Source of the DNA: Emticicia fluvialis
Lineage (GTDB): Bacteria > Bacteroidota > Bacteroidia > Cytophagales > Spirosomataceae
Length of the DNA stretch: 64,000 bases
Assembly: GCF_024793945.1 (NCBI RefSeq)
Contig: NZ_JANUSD010000019.1
Location: 1 to 64,000, forward strand
Direction: 5' to 3'
Part shown: one piece after another, positions 26,768 to 36,552 of the stretch
Position numbering within the stretch: position 1 is the first letter of the stretch
How the letters are laid out: each line of letters opens with the position of its first letter
Program-made: the position numbers and the translations under genes
The notes under the pieces: model-generated
Told to the model about the DNA's origin: nothing
What the model saw: only the letters and a program-made list of their open reading frames with translations
Database searches by the model: none

Positions 26768-27673
26768 ATGAAGTTACGAACCATTTATCAGCATACCCAT
26801 CTTGCACTCTTGATAGTTTCTCAACTGGCATGTAGTAATGTAACGCAAAAGGGTTCAGAATCAACCATTAAGCCTGTTATTGAAAATGAAGGCGTGAAGA
26901 TAGCTTATGACGATACCCGGACCGGCGATACTACCTTGCTTTTTGTGCATGGCTGGGGGATAAACCGGGCTTACTGGAGCCCCCAGGTAAATGCATTTAA
27001 GAAAAGTTACAGGGTAGTTACAGTAGACCTGCCCGGCTTTGGTGAATCAGGTAAGAATCGCCAGAGCTGGACGGTAGAAAACTATGCGAAAGACATTTCG
27101 GCCGTTATAAAAACCTTGCAACTGAAGCATGTCATATTAATAGGCCACTCTATGAGTGGGTTCATTGTTCTGGAAACCGCTCTCACCAATCCGCAAACAG
27201 TGCTGGGTATCATAGGTATTGATAATTTTAATACCTACGGTTGGGTAGAAACCCCAGCATCTAAAAAGGAAACTGATGCGTTTTTCAACATGGCACGAGC
27301 CAATTATAAAAAAGTGGTTTCTGGCTTTGTTAATCAGACGTTATTTGCCCCATCTACAGACAGCCTCGTCAGGAAACGAGTTACAGAGGACATTATTCAA
27401 TCAGATTCTGTAATTGCTGTAAACAGCCTTGAACTGAACATGCGGTATCCGGCTGATGCCCGGCTGAAAGAATGGCACAAGGCACTTTATCTGATTAATA
27501 GTTCTATGCACCCAACAGATACCTTATCTTTCAGCAAAGGAGGCATAAACGTACAAATGTTTGATGTGGGCTTAACAGGGCACTACCCCATGATTGAAAA
27601 ACCAGAAGCATTTAATAAGCTTTTAGCACAGGCCTTTGAGAAAATCAAAAGCAACAGCAATAAACAGAACTGA
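26768..27673 (+). CDS. Secreted alpha/beta hydrolase
   Basis: A 301-residue hydrolase with an N-terminal export signal ending near Cys22 (SQLAC). This is a weak lipobox, so it may be a lipoprotein or simply secreted. Fold motifs are clear: oxyanion-hole HGWG at 61-64, nucleophile elbow GHSMSG with Ser128, and a catalytic-histidine candidate in GLTGHYPMIEKP near residue 275. The cap region (about 150-215) is predicted helical. Substrates of such enzymes range from esters to lactones and cannot be inferred. It ends 89 bp before the siderophore-interacting-protein-like gene and could share its transcript. Confidence 0.88.
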   Translation: MKLRTIYQHTHLALLIVSQLACSNVTQKGSESTIKPVIENEGVKIAYDDTRTGDTTLLFVHGWGINRAYWSPQVNAFKKSYRVVTVDLPGFGESGKNRQSWTVENYAKDISAVIKTLQLKHVILIGHSMSGFIVLETALTNPQTVLGIIGIDNFNTYGWVETPASKKETDAFFNMARANYKKVVSGFVNQTLFAPSTDSLVRKRVTEDIIQSDSVIAVNSLELNMRYPADARLKEWHKALYLINSSMHPTDTLSFSKGGINVQMFDVGLTGHYPMIEKPEAFNKLLAQAFEKIKSNSNKQN

Positions 27674-27762
27674 AACAGCTGCCATTTGTCCACCTATCAA
27701 AGCTATTTGTCGGACAAAAGCCATTTATTGCTGCCGTACATTTGCCAGATAAATGAGACAAA

Positions 27763-28458
27763 ATGGCAAATATTCTGGCAAAGGCGGTATCAAACCTGAT
27801 GGACCAATTGTTCAGTCCATCAATAGTAGTGGGAATCAGGGTCTGGGAACCTGCAACACTCTATGAAATAGATGTGCACCTCCCTACAACTGATTTCAAC
27901 AAATGGAACACGATTAAGCGGGTAAAATGTAAAGTAGATAATTTACAGTTCAGAGATTATACGCCTGCCTTATGGAACACTGATAAAAAGATATGCACGT
28001 TGTTTGTAGAGGCAGGCCACAACGGAGCAGGTAGCCGCTGGGCTCAGAACCTGAAAACAGGAGATGAGGTTTTATTGGGCGTAGCCCATGCGGCACAACT
28101 ACCGGCCACTAATGGCAAAATACTTTGTCTGGCAGATGGCAGCGCGTTAGGGCATTGTTTAAGTCTGAAACAATTAACCAACCGGGAATACTACCCGCTG
28201 GATGTAGCCGTAGTATTAGACAACAATTATCAAATCCCCTCTTCACTTGTAAACGATAATCCCGATTTTGAATTTATAGCTAATCCGCAGGGCGATGCAA
28301 CAGATGTACTTGAAAAATGGTATCTGTCTAAAGACTTAAGTAGTTATGCTTCTATTTATATTGCAGGATATATACCGATGGTAACCGGACTACGAAAAAA
28401 ACTGAAAGCTATTTCGGGTATAAAAGCCAAAATATACGCCTACGGATTCTGGTCATAA
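27763..28458 (+). CDS. Siderophore-interacting-protein-like FAD-binding reductase
   Basis: A 231-residue soluble protein resembling the SIP family of ferric-siderophore reductases. The FAD-binding beta-barrel occupies the first half with RDYTPA at residues 64-69 in place of the usual R-x-Y-S/T. A GSRWAQNLKTGDEVLLG stretch near 90 matches the family flavin/phosphate region. The second half resembles the NAD(P)H-binding domain, with KILCLADGSALGH at about 121-133. It is a little shorter than typical members (about 250-290). Reduction of ferric siderophores in the cytosol would be the expected job. It is followed 10 bp later by an AraC-type regulator, a common pairing for iron uptake genes, though no receptor or transporter is adjacent. 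Confidence 0.8.
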   Translation: MANILAKAVSNLMDQLFSPSIVVGIRVWEPATLYEIDVHLPTTDFNKWNTIKRVKCKVDNLQFRDYTPALWNTDKKICTLFVEAGHNGAGSRWAQNLKTGDEVLLGVAHAAQLPATNGKILCLADGSALGHCLSLKQLTNREYYPLDVAVVLDNNYQIPSSLVNDNPDFEFIANPQGDATDVLEKWYLSKDLSSYASIYIAGYIPMVTGLRKKLKAISGIKAKIYAYGFWS

Positions 28459-28468
28459 ACAGATAAGT

Positions 28469-29368
28469 ATGCCAAAAGAAAACATCCATATATTACACTT
28501 GCCTGAAAGGCATATAGGGGTAGAGGTTTTTTCGATGTCAGAAATCGACCCGTTGATACATCTGATTGAAGAAGTTGCCGTTCCGCATCGCCATGACCAT
28601 TACACCTGCTTCTTTCTTGAAGAAGGTCAATTGAGTTTTAATATCGATTTTCAGGAAATAGAAATTAGCTCTCCGTCTCTTTTAGTTTCATCTCCGGGGC
28701 AGGTTCATCAACCCGGCTTGGGGGATGTTCCGACAGGATGGTTAATTGCCTTTGATGCCAAAATGATTGATGAAAATGCCCGTACTGTTATTGAGCAATC
28801 ATTTACCAGAATTGCACTTCTCCGTTTGAATGATATTGAAAAAAAATGGTTCAATCATTTATTCCAGTTACTTTATTCTTCTTTAAAAGAGAAAAAATCT
28901 GAAACTTTTCAGCCTCAACTTATACAAACCCTAATCAACTCTTTTTTCTATAAAGTCGTTACCATTTTTCAGCAACAGGAAGATAAACGCATACAAGAGT
29001 ATTCGTCCAGAAGTGTTGAGATTGTAAAAACATTCAATCAATTAGTGCAGAACCATTATCTGGAACTGAAAAGACCTGCCGATTTCGCCTCAAAAATGAA
29101 TATCACGGTTAGTTATCTCAACGACACCATCAAGGCAGTTACAGGGTTTTCTTCTACCTATTTTATACAACAGGAAATTTTCCGCGAGGCGCAACGCTTA
29201 TTATTTTATACCAACAAAAGCATCAAAGAAATTGCCTTTCAGTTAGGCTATGAAGATTTTAAATACTTTATAAGATTATTCAGTAAAACCATAGGAATGT
29301 CCCCATCCAATTTCCGAAACAGTCAACAATCAGCCTCAGTTATAACGGACACTGACATTCCTACCTGA
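28469..29368 (+). CDS. AraC-family transcriptional regulator
   Basis: A 299-residue regulator. A cupin-like N-terminal sensor region contains PHRHDHYTCFFLEEG near residues 40-54, and the C-terminal double helix-turn-helix spans about 195-290 (ADFASKMNITVSYLNDTIK, then KEIAFQLGYEDFKYFIRLFSK). It follows the SIP-like gene by 10 bp and likely controls that unit. The histidines in the cupin could bind a metal or ligand. Its stop is 3 bp from the stop of the convergent membrane-protein gene, with no terminator between them. Confidence 0.9.
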   Translation: MPKENIHILHLPERHIGVEVFSMSEIDPLIHLIEEVAVPHRHDHYTCFFLEEGQLSFNIDFQEIEISSPSLLVSSPGQVHQPGLGDVPTGWLIAFDAKMIDENARTVIEQSFTRIALLRLNDIEKKWFNHLFQLLYSSLKEKKSETFQPQLIQTLINSFFYKVVTIFQQQEDKRIQEYSSRSVEIVKTFNQLVQNHYLELKRPADFASKMNITVSYLNDTIKAVTGFSSTYFIQQEIFREAQRLLFYTNKSIKEIAFQLGYEDFKYFIRLFSKTIGMSPSNFRNSQQSASVITDTDIPT

Positions 29369-29371
29369 TTT

Positions 29372-31009
29372 TTAAATTACTTTTGCATCAAAAGCGCCTG
29401 TTATTATCTTCCCGTTACGTTTTACCTGCAACCAGATGCGGTAATTACCCGGTGTGGGGAAAACATAAGGAAAATTGACACTGCCCCCATGATGGCTGCT
29501 CATGTTATGGGTCATACCCCCCATTAACAGTCTGTCTCTCTGGGTTTCGGGCATTGCCTGTAAGTTTAACAAAAGGTTATCAACACTGTCTCTGAATTGT
29601 CTGGCACTGGTAACTCTATAGCCAGGATTTGTATTTTCGCTAACGCGCTTTTCCATTACCTGCTGAGCAGTTGATGAAAATGTTCCGTTCGGGTGCAGGT
29701 GAATATAAACAGAGCCATCGTCTTTCAGCACAACTGCATGGCCCATCATACCCAGATAAGTCTGCAACTCGGCGGGTTTACCGTCAGGACTTATCACAGC
29801 AAAATTAAGGTTATTAACCTGCCCAGCTCTAAGCACCTGCCCGGGCTTCTCTTCCCAAATAATACTTGTGCCATCTTTTAAAACGGTTTTTACCCCCGGT
29901 GAGCCACAAATACTAATGCCGGCATCTGCCACGCCGGGCGTTTTTCTGTTAAGAGGGTTATTAATTACATAGGTATCGTCAGTATCGCTGTTTTGCTTCT
30001 CAAAACTTTCCTGAGCGACTCTCAAAGCCGGAATCTCAACCGTATCAGCAATGGTATATTGTAAGCCATGAAAACGAAGGATATCGGCGTATACCAGATA
30101 TTTTCCGGCAGGTAAATCCGGCAGGGGCGCTTCAAAAGTAAGCGTGTCCTTCCGGCTTGGGTGCAAATGCGCAAAGGCGTCAAGCGTGCCTTGCCTTACC
30201 AGAAACAGGTGCATCAGTTTGCCGTGGTCAGGAATCAGAAAACTGGTCCATCGCCCCTGAACAGAGTTAGAATCAATTTGAAAATTCAATACCCTCCGGG
30301 CATTCTCTACCTTTATTTTTGTAGTAGCCGTGTAAGGCCTGTAAATATAGTTTTGCTGGTATTCTTTTGATATAGAGCCCCACCACGAATTGCCCACAAA
30401 CAACAAAAGCCCGCAGAAACTTAAACCAATGGTAGAACCCACCACCTTGCGTCTTTTAAAACTTTGCCCGCCTGTCTCTCCGGGTTTCAAAAGGCTATCA
30501 CTGTTGCTTGCGCCTACTATGGTAGTCATTATTCCCACCAGCAATAAAGCCAGACCGCCTAAAATCCACCCTAAAGACTCAGGCAAGTCTCGTTTAGCGG
30601 TGGCCAGGGCAGCAATCGGTATCAGCGTCTCGCCGGCGCCCCTGTTGCCTGATATCCTAACTTTTACACTGGCTGCTCCGGTTTCCATTAACCAAATATT
30701 ACCCTCATATCTGCCGGGTTCTCCTGCCACCGGCAATGCTTCATCTTCCTTGGGCGAGCCCTCGTCGCCTGTCCAATAGTAAATCGGACTCAGTTTTACA
30801 CTTTCAATGTCTGTTCCATCTACCGAAACCGATACCCTGGCAACACCCGGAATCACATCCGGCGGTTCTACATATACCTGTATCTGGTATTTACCAGCTT
30901 TGCCCTCCTGCACTATGCCTGCACTTCCGATATGGGCATTTACCTGCACTAAAAAGCACAGATTTAACAAGATAAAGGCTACTATTTTTAATGTCATTTG
31001 CTTTTTCAT
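29372..31009 (-). CDS. Periplasmic/membrane protein with duplicated HLHP motifs, unknown function
   Basis: A 545-residue protein I cannot assign to a named family. A signal peptide (MKKQMTLKIVAFILL...VNA) predicts cleavage just before a histidine (AHIGSAG). An extracytoplasmic domain is followed by two membrane helices at about 147-168 and 188-207, and then a large second periplasmic part. That part repeats a His motif: DHGKLMHLFLVR...FAHLHPS near 255-285 and MMGHAVVLKDDGSVYIHLHP near 425-445, followed by a His-rich THNMSSHHGG. These resemble copper- or metal-handling extracytoplasmic domains, but that is inference. It is the second gene of a two-gene unit, 25 bp after the multipass protein. 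I prefer the start at 31009; 31024 is also in frame. Confidence 0.8.
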   Translation of the reverse strand: MKKQMTLKIVAFILLNLCFLVQVNAHIGSAGIVQEGKAGKYQIQVYVEPPDVIPGVARVSVSVDGTDIESVKLSPIYYWTGDEGSPKEDEALPVAGEPGRYEGNIWLMETGAASVKVRISGNRGAGETLIPIAALATAKRDLPESLGWILGGLALLLVGIMTTIVGASNSDSLLKPGETGGQSFKRRKVVGSTIGLSFCGLLLFVGNSWWGSISKEYQQNYIYRPYTATTKIKVENARRVLNFQIDSNSVQGRWTSFLIPDHGKLMHLFLVRQGTLDAFAHLHPSRKDTLTFEAPLPDLPAGKYLVYADILRFHGLQYTIADTVEIPALRVAQESFEKQNSDTDDTYVINNPLNRKTPGVADAGISICGSPGVKTVLKDGTSIIWEEKPGQVLRAGQVNNLNFAVISPDGKPAELQTYLGMMGHAVVLKDDGSVYIHLHPNGTFSSTAQQVMEKRVSENTNPGYRVTSARQFRDSVDNLLLNLQAMPETQRDRLLMGGMTHNMSSHHGGSVNFPYVFPTPGNYRIWLQVKRNGKIITGAFDAKVI

Positions 31010-31034
31010 TTTTATGCTTTTCAATTATTGGTCA

Positions 31035-32261
31035 TCAGCGTTGTACTTTTTGCATCCATTTTCCCCAGGCTAAGCCAATGCGTGTAGACAGCATGCTTAA
31101 TAATAAGGCAATGCCTAGCCCGCTTGCCCAATTACCCAAACCTTTTGTAGAGCTCCATTCGGTAAATTTATAGCGAAACTCCCAATCGGGGCTGTTTTGA
31201 TAAGACCACGAGCTACTACCCCAGAACCAACTACGTGCCATGGGGGATTCAAGAATAAAATTGCCAAAAGGATAACTGAAACCTACCAGAATAAGCAGAT
31301 AAATAAATGCCAGCGGCAAAGCTAAGAACCAGTCATTTACATTTGCCAGTCTGGCTCTCAGCCAATCAAGCCCTATTGCCGGGAAAATCAGTAATATTGG
31401 AAACCCCAGGGTCTGATACGTTGTGATTCTGTTATGAACAGGCCCTAAAAGCGGTTCGGCAGGTAACAGGCGCAATGTGGCATTAACCGCCCAGAAAAAA
31501 AACATAAACGTAGCTGCAATGTAGGTAGCGCCCCATTTCATGCCCGAGCCGCGTGCTGTTGCCAGCAATAATACCGGAAATGCGGCAGAGGCAATCTGAT
31601 AATAAGAAACCCCATGTAATTGCCAACGGTCGAGAAATTCAGAAAGTGCCGTAAACATAGTAGTAACCAGAAACCCTGCAGTAAATACAAACATCCATTG
31701 AAGCCGTTTCAACCGCCTTTCGGCTTGGCTGGCAGATAAAAAGTAAAAGGTCTCTTTTCTGTTCAAAAAAGCCAGTACCGACACCATAGCCCCTACCTGC
31801 ACACTCATTAAGCCCAACAGAAGCACCGTGTGTGGCGGAGAGAAAATCTCCACATCAAGCCCATAGGTATTATGCCACCAATCGTCGAACGGGGCAGAGG
31901 TGATGGCAGCCAGACCACCCCAGATACAGAATAGACCGCCGAGCGAACTATAAAAAATGCCCCAGAAATTGACCATTTTGTTTTTTTCGCGGTCATTACC
32001 CCAGAAAGACGTCTTTAATACCTTAAAGCCCGAAAATAACCCGGCAGAAGCTGCACCGATATAGATTAGCACATGCGGAGCCGAGAAAAGGCCGTCACGC
32101 CCGATACTCATGTGCCAGGCGATGTCCCACAGTATACCTAAAATAACCAGCTTTGAGGCAACTACGCTGATATAAACATAAATGGGAATCCCCAAGAGAA
32201 TTTGTTGTATAGATGATACCGCCCGTTTGCCTCCGAGCGATTGGTCAAGTGCTGTTTCCAT
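31035..32261 (-). CDS. Multipass membrane protein with duplicated WH...PH motifs, unknown function
   Basis: A 408-residue integral membrane protein with about ten to eleven hydrophobic segments and no family I can name. It contains two related segments: WDIAWHMSIGRDGLFSAPH at about 46-64 and DDWWHNTYGLDVEIFSPPH at about 126-144. Each has W, His, Gly-x-Asp, Phe-Ser and Pro-His at matching spacing and each is followed by a membrane helix. This looks like internal duplication placing four histidines near one membrane face, suitable for heme or metal binding. A further GPVHNR lies near 280. It is followed by the signal-peptide protein at 29372-31009, and both are probably cotranscribed. Confidence refers to it being a real gene. 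Confidence 0.82.
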   Translation of the reverse strand: METALDQSLGGKRAVSSIQQILLGIPIYVYISVVASKLVILGILWDIAWHMSIGRDGLFSAPHVLIYIGAASAGLFSGFKVLKTSFWGNDREKNKMVNFWGIFYSSLGGLFCIWGGLAAITSAPFDDWWHNTYGLDVEIFSPPHTVLLLGLMSVQVGAMVSVLAFLNRKETFYFLSASQAERRLKRLQWMFVFTAGFLVTTMFTALSEFLDRWQLHGVSYYQIASAAFPVLLLATARGSGMKWGATYIAATFMFFFWAVNATLRLLPAEPLLGPVHNRITTYQTLGFPILLIFPAIGLDWLRARLANVNDWFLALPLAFIYLLILVGFSYPFGNFILESPMARSWFWGSSSWSYQNSPDWEFRYKFTEWSSTKGLGNWASGLGIALLLSMLSTRIGLAWGKWMQKVQR

Positions 32262-32436
32262 CTAAATAAGTTGTTATTTTCTTAAAGACAAGCCAGAATG
32301 ATATTTCCCCCAAGTTAAAGAAAAAAAACTCAGACTATACCAAAAAATAAATATCAACACTGTCAAAATACGGCTGGCTGGCAAATGATAACCTTCTGAA
32401 GCCTGACAAAACTGCTCCTGGCCCTGATATTATATT

Positions 32437-32952
32437 TCAGACTATGGTATATTTTAAAGAAACCAGACCGGTTTCATACGTTTTGGTTTCTGTCAATTGA
32501 AGCGATACCCGGCCTTGAAGCCCTTGAAACAGTGGTTTACCCTTGCCTAAGAGGATGGGATGCACCGATAACCACAATTCATCTACCAGCCCCAGATTCA
32601 TTAAAGAGGCTGTCAGGCTACCACCGCCAAAGAGCCAGATGTCTTTACCTTTCTGTTGTTTTATGGCTTCAACCACAGGCCTGATGTCGCCTGATATAAT
32701 AGTTGTGCCATCCTTTGCTTCTTGCATGGTATTTGAAAAGACGTATTCCTGCATTTTCGGAAACCCGAAGTCGTTATTTTCTAACCCGAAAGACATTTCA
32801 TAGCTTTTTCTGCCTACAAAAACAGCATCTATTTTTTGATAGAACTCGTTCAGGCCGTAGTCCTGGTCGGTAAAACACCAGTCGTATTCTCCGTTGGGGC
32901 CTTCAATGAAACTGTCAAGGCTTACAGCTAAACCTAAAATAACTTTTCTCAT
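32437..32952 (-). CDS. Dihydrofolate reductase family protein (RibD C-terminal type)
   Basis: A 171-residue cytosolic protein of the YyaP/RibD_C family, related to DHFR and the riboflavin reductase domain. It opens with VILGLAVSLDSFIEGPNGEYDW, has FVGRKSYEMSFG near 46-57, the NADPH-binding block DIWLFGGGSLTASLMNLGLV at about 105-125 and a C-terminal LLGKGKPLF. The reaction is unknown; these small proteins are usually orphans. The next gene on the same strand is an AraC regulator, 70 bp upstream. Confidence 0.9.
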   Translation of the reverse strand: MRKVILGLAVSLDSFIEGPNGEYDWCFTDQDYGLNEFYQKIDAVFVGRKSYEMSFGLENNDFGFPKMQEYVFSNTMQEAKDGTTIISGDIRPVVEAIKQQKGKDIWLFGGGSLTASLMNLGLVDELWLSVHPILLGKGKPLFQGLQGRVSLQLTETKTYETGLVSLKYTIV

Positions 32953-33022
32953 ATTGTTGTTTTTTCTGCAAAAGTAATTGGCTTTGTTGTCAGAAAATTG
33001 TAAAAATCAGACACCCGGACAA

Positions 33023-33823
33023 TCAGCAAATAATGTTGGTATCTAGCAAAACTGCCTTTGGGGTAATACCTGCAAAAGTTTTATAATCATGGATAAAATG
33101 TGCCTGATCGTAATATCCGCTTGCGTAGGCAGCGTCTGTCAGGTTAGATTCGGGAAATTTTTTAAGATAAGCTAATGAGTTAATGAAGCGACTGATACTG
33201 ATATACTCTTTGGTAGAAAGCCCTATGCAATAATTGAACCTGCGGCTGAGTTGCCGCTGGCTTAACCCGGCCTTTTCTGCCAATGCAGCAACGGTAAGCC
33301 TACTTTGTGTACAGGCAATCTGCTGCAGGCAATATTCAAGTGTTGTGTCTTGTTTATTGGCTTTCAATTGACGAATCAGATACTTCTGAATTATACCCGC
33401 TTTTTGCTCACAAGAAGTGGCGTTGTCTATCTCATCTTCTATTGTTTGTACTACTGTCCCCCATAAAAATTGTAAATCGGTGAGGCTGTCTGCTATGGCT
33501 GACATTGGCAATTGAAAGAACAAATAGGCTGTAGAAGGATAAAAACAAACCGAAATAAAACCGGTTTTGTTTTTCATTTGCACATCCATAAAGTTTCCGA
33601 CCCGCGAAACCACAAAACTGCGGCTGTTATGAAATTCCTTTTTGCCAGTAACAGTGGCGTGCGTATCAGCGCTATTACTGAAATTAAAAAAAACCTCAAC
33701 GCAGGCATCGGGTAAGATTCTGAGTGGTGCAAGAATTGTATCGGTTGTATCGCTCTCTATTGAGCATATCGCTTTTACATAAGGCTGAAGGTCAGAACAG
33801 ATGGGGTAAAGGCATACTTTCAT
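33023..33823 (-). CDS. AraC-family transcriptional regulator
   Basis: A 266-residue regulator with an N-terminal domain of the type often fused to HTH_18 in Bacteroidota (LRILPDACVEVFFNFS near 33-48) and a C-terminal double helix-turn-helix. Helices include LTVAALAEKAGLSQRQLSRRFNYCIG near 170-195 and LTDAAYASGYYDQAHFIHDY. I start at ATG 33823 (MKVCLYPIC); the frame continues 37 codons upstream, toward the neighbouring secreted-protein gene, without coding character. Its target may be the DHFR-like gene downstream. Confidence 0.88.
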   Translation of the reverse strand: MKVCLYPICSDLQPYVKAICSIESDTTDTILAPLRILPDACVEVFFNFSNSADTHATVTGKKEFHNSRSFVVSRVGNFMDVQMKNKTGFISVCFYPSTAYLFFQLPMSAIADSLTDLQFLWGTVVQTIEDEIDNATSCEQKAGIIQKYLIRQLKANKQDTTLEYCLQQIACTQSRLTVAALAEKAGLSQRQLSRRFNYCIGLSTKEYISISRFINSLAYLKKFPESNLTDAAYASGYYDQAHFIHDYKTFAGITPKAVLLDTNIIC

Positions 33824-33912
33824 GGCTACGTTTAGCAGGCTGTAAACAAAAATACTAACATTTCTGCTCTTGAGAAATGTTAGTATTAATAATAATTGTA
33901 TATGTGTATTTA

Positions 33913-36552
33913 TTATCTGATTAACTCTACCCAACCTTTAATAGCCACAGGTACCTCGTCGGTTTTCTCTAACCGTTGCATCGTTACCCGCGCTACATAA
34001 TAATACGTGCCGGATGGCAATTCCTTCCCGTCACTGCTCCTTCCGTCCCAACTCAATACCTTCGTACCGCTACTCTCATATATCTTTAACCCGTAACGAT
34101 TATATATCTCTATCCCTATCTCTTGTATAAACGCTTCGCAGGTCATCGGACTGAACGTGTCGTTCTTCCCGTCTCCGTTTGGCGTTATTACATTCGGTAG
34201 CTCTACCGCAGGACAGTTGTCTTTACACACTACGTTGCTCGCTACACTCTCCCGGTTCAGGCTACTCAACGCCGTTACATAGTAACAGCCCGCAAACCCT
34301 TCTGCCAATGACCGCTCATGTGTGTATGTCTGCGCCGGTGGGGCTCCTGTTACCCTAATGAGTAGTTTCCCTGTCTCTCCTTTATATCGCGAATAGTATA
34401 GGTTGTACCCGACAATGTCTGTCCGGCAAGGTGTGTTGTTCCCACTGCTTATTGGGGTCGTCCAGCTTAGTGTGTTCTGTACCCTGTTCTCCCGGCATAT
34501 CGCTTCTCTATCCAGTTCCTGACAGTTCAATGCGTCTATCGTTAGCTGGGGCGGGCATGGAGGGCTGTCGTCTATCACTATTCCGCAGCTCTCTTGTGAG
34601 TAGTTCTCCAGTATCCCATATTGGGGTAGCCGTGTGTATGACCCTACTGTCTTTATCTTGTAGCAGTAGCTGACACCCACTTCCATTTGGATGCTCTGGT
34701 TCCCGTCTGCATCGTACCGGTCCTGACCGTCGTCTATGTAGTTGTAGGTGTTTACTGTTTGTACAGGTACTTCGGCTATGATGTGAAATACTCCCGGGTT
34801 CGACTTGTCTTCTCTGTATAGCACGTGCTTCCGGTTGTCGTTGCTCCAGGGTACATTCGCCTGCCAGCTCAACCTTATCCGCTGCGCGTCTGAACGCGCC
34901 GTCAGACGTACGCTGCTCGCTATCTGGCTCTCGGCTAATAGCTTATCCGTCTCGTATAAAAATGATACACGATAGGTGTACCCGCTGCCTTCGGTGTTCA
35001 ACCCGTTGTCTGTGTAAACCGTGTCTGCTGTCTGTTTGTTGACACGCGTAGGTATGGTGGCTATCAACTGAAAGGTACCTCCGCTGATGCCCGTTGCCCT
35101 GTATAACTTGTAGGCATATGGCCCTTTGGTGGCTGTGCTGTCAAAGTTTAAGGGCCTTGTCCATTTAAGCTGTATCTCTCCGTTTACGCTGTGGGTTCTC
35201 TCTACGCTTACGTTTGTAATTACTGGCGCTTTCTGGGGTAGTTCGCTACCGATACACGCTTCATTGGATGGTACGCTGTTCATCACTGTAAATTCAGTTG
35301 TGGCCAGCGTCGCTACAATGCTGTAACTGTATATTACTCCGTTCTGTGTTTTGTTGTCCAGGTAAAAGGTGTCGCTGGCGCTTACCGTGGCTATCTTTAC
35401 AAACCCTAGGCTTTCTGGTAAGCCCAACTGGCATGTGCCGGGTATATAGTTAGAACAGCCTTCTTTACGATAAATATCAATCCTGATGTCTTCTGACGGC
35501 AGGTTGCAGTCTGGGTATTTGCTCCATCGTAGCTCTACGCCATTGCTTCCACTGCGAGCGCTAAGACCCTGCGGACGTGGGGGAATTACCCGTATCCTTA
35601 CTGTCCTGGTGTCGGTCATGGTTATCGAAAATCTACCCGGATAGTCTTCTACTTTGAATAGCACGTCATATGGTTGTTCCCGCACGTGCCGGCAGTTGGT
35701 CTCCCAACTGAATGTACCTGTCGCCGGACTTTTCTGTATCGCATTCAGGGGTGTGAATTTCGCCGCTTCGGGGGCTATGAAGTTCACTGCTCCTTCTGCA
35801 CTCTGGTTATAAACTCCGCCTGTGGTTGTTATTCGTATATTCTGGTTGTCCGGGTCGCTTGCTGTTACGTTAAACTCTACTTTCTGACCAGCCTCTACGC
35901 ATAGTGTGCCGGGTACTGTCAGTATTGGCCGCCGGTTCGGTGTCTCTACTACTATTATCTGCATGTCACGCGTTATCTCTCCTATCTTGGTGTAGCTCCC
36001 GTCATTCCCTTTCCGCCATTCTTCTACTATGAAGGCCACGTTTACCTGATACTGGTTTACGCCTAATCGACCGGGGCTATCCCATATCAGATCGCCTGTT
36101 ACTGCGTTGATAGTGAAAAAAGATGGCCCGCCACCCCCTTCTATCAACCGGCTGTCGCCTAATGTTGAAGGATCTTTGTAGCCCGCAGCAAATTCTCCAC
36201 CATTCGACCCATCCGTTCTTCCTCTTTTGGGCATCGTTAAACGGTAAGCCAGGCTGTCGCCGTCGGCATCAAATGCACCCGGGTTATGGATGAATCTTCT
36301 GCCTACTCCGGCTGTATCTACCGGAATATTCAGCAGAACCGGCGTATTATTCAGACCCAGTGCCCCGTTCACCACGATAGTGGTTTCTACAAAAAAACTA
36401 ATCTGGTCGGTTGGGCCCTGAAGGTTAACTGTATTGGCGTTTCGGTTGGTGATGGCACAGGAGATGGTGTAACGACCCGGACCGGGGAAGGTATAGGTGG
36501 TATCGTAAACGTTGCACATGGTTCCTGCGTTAATCAAAAACTTCTTTCTGCG
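33913..36552 (-). repeat. Long direct repeat, copy 1 (2640 bp)
   Basis: This segment is nearly identical, without length change, to 37975-40614. By eye, the encoded proteins differ at 15 of 879 residues. The left edge falls almost exactly at the stop codons. It forms most of two paralogous secreted-protein genes in the same orientation, separated by the LytTR gene. Confidence 0.95.
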
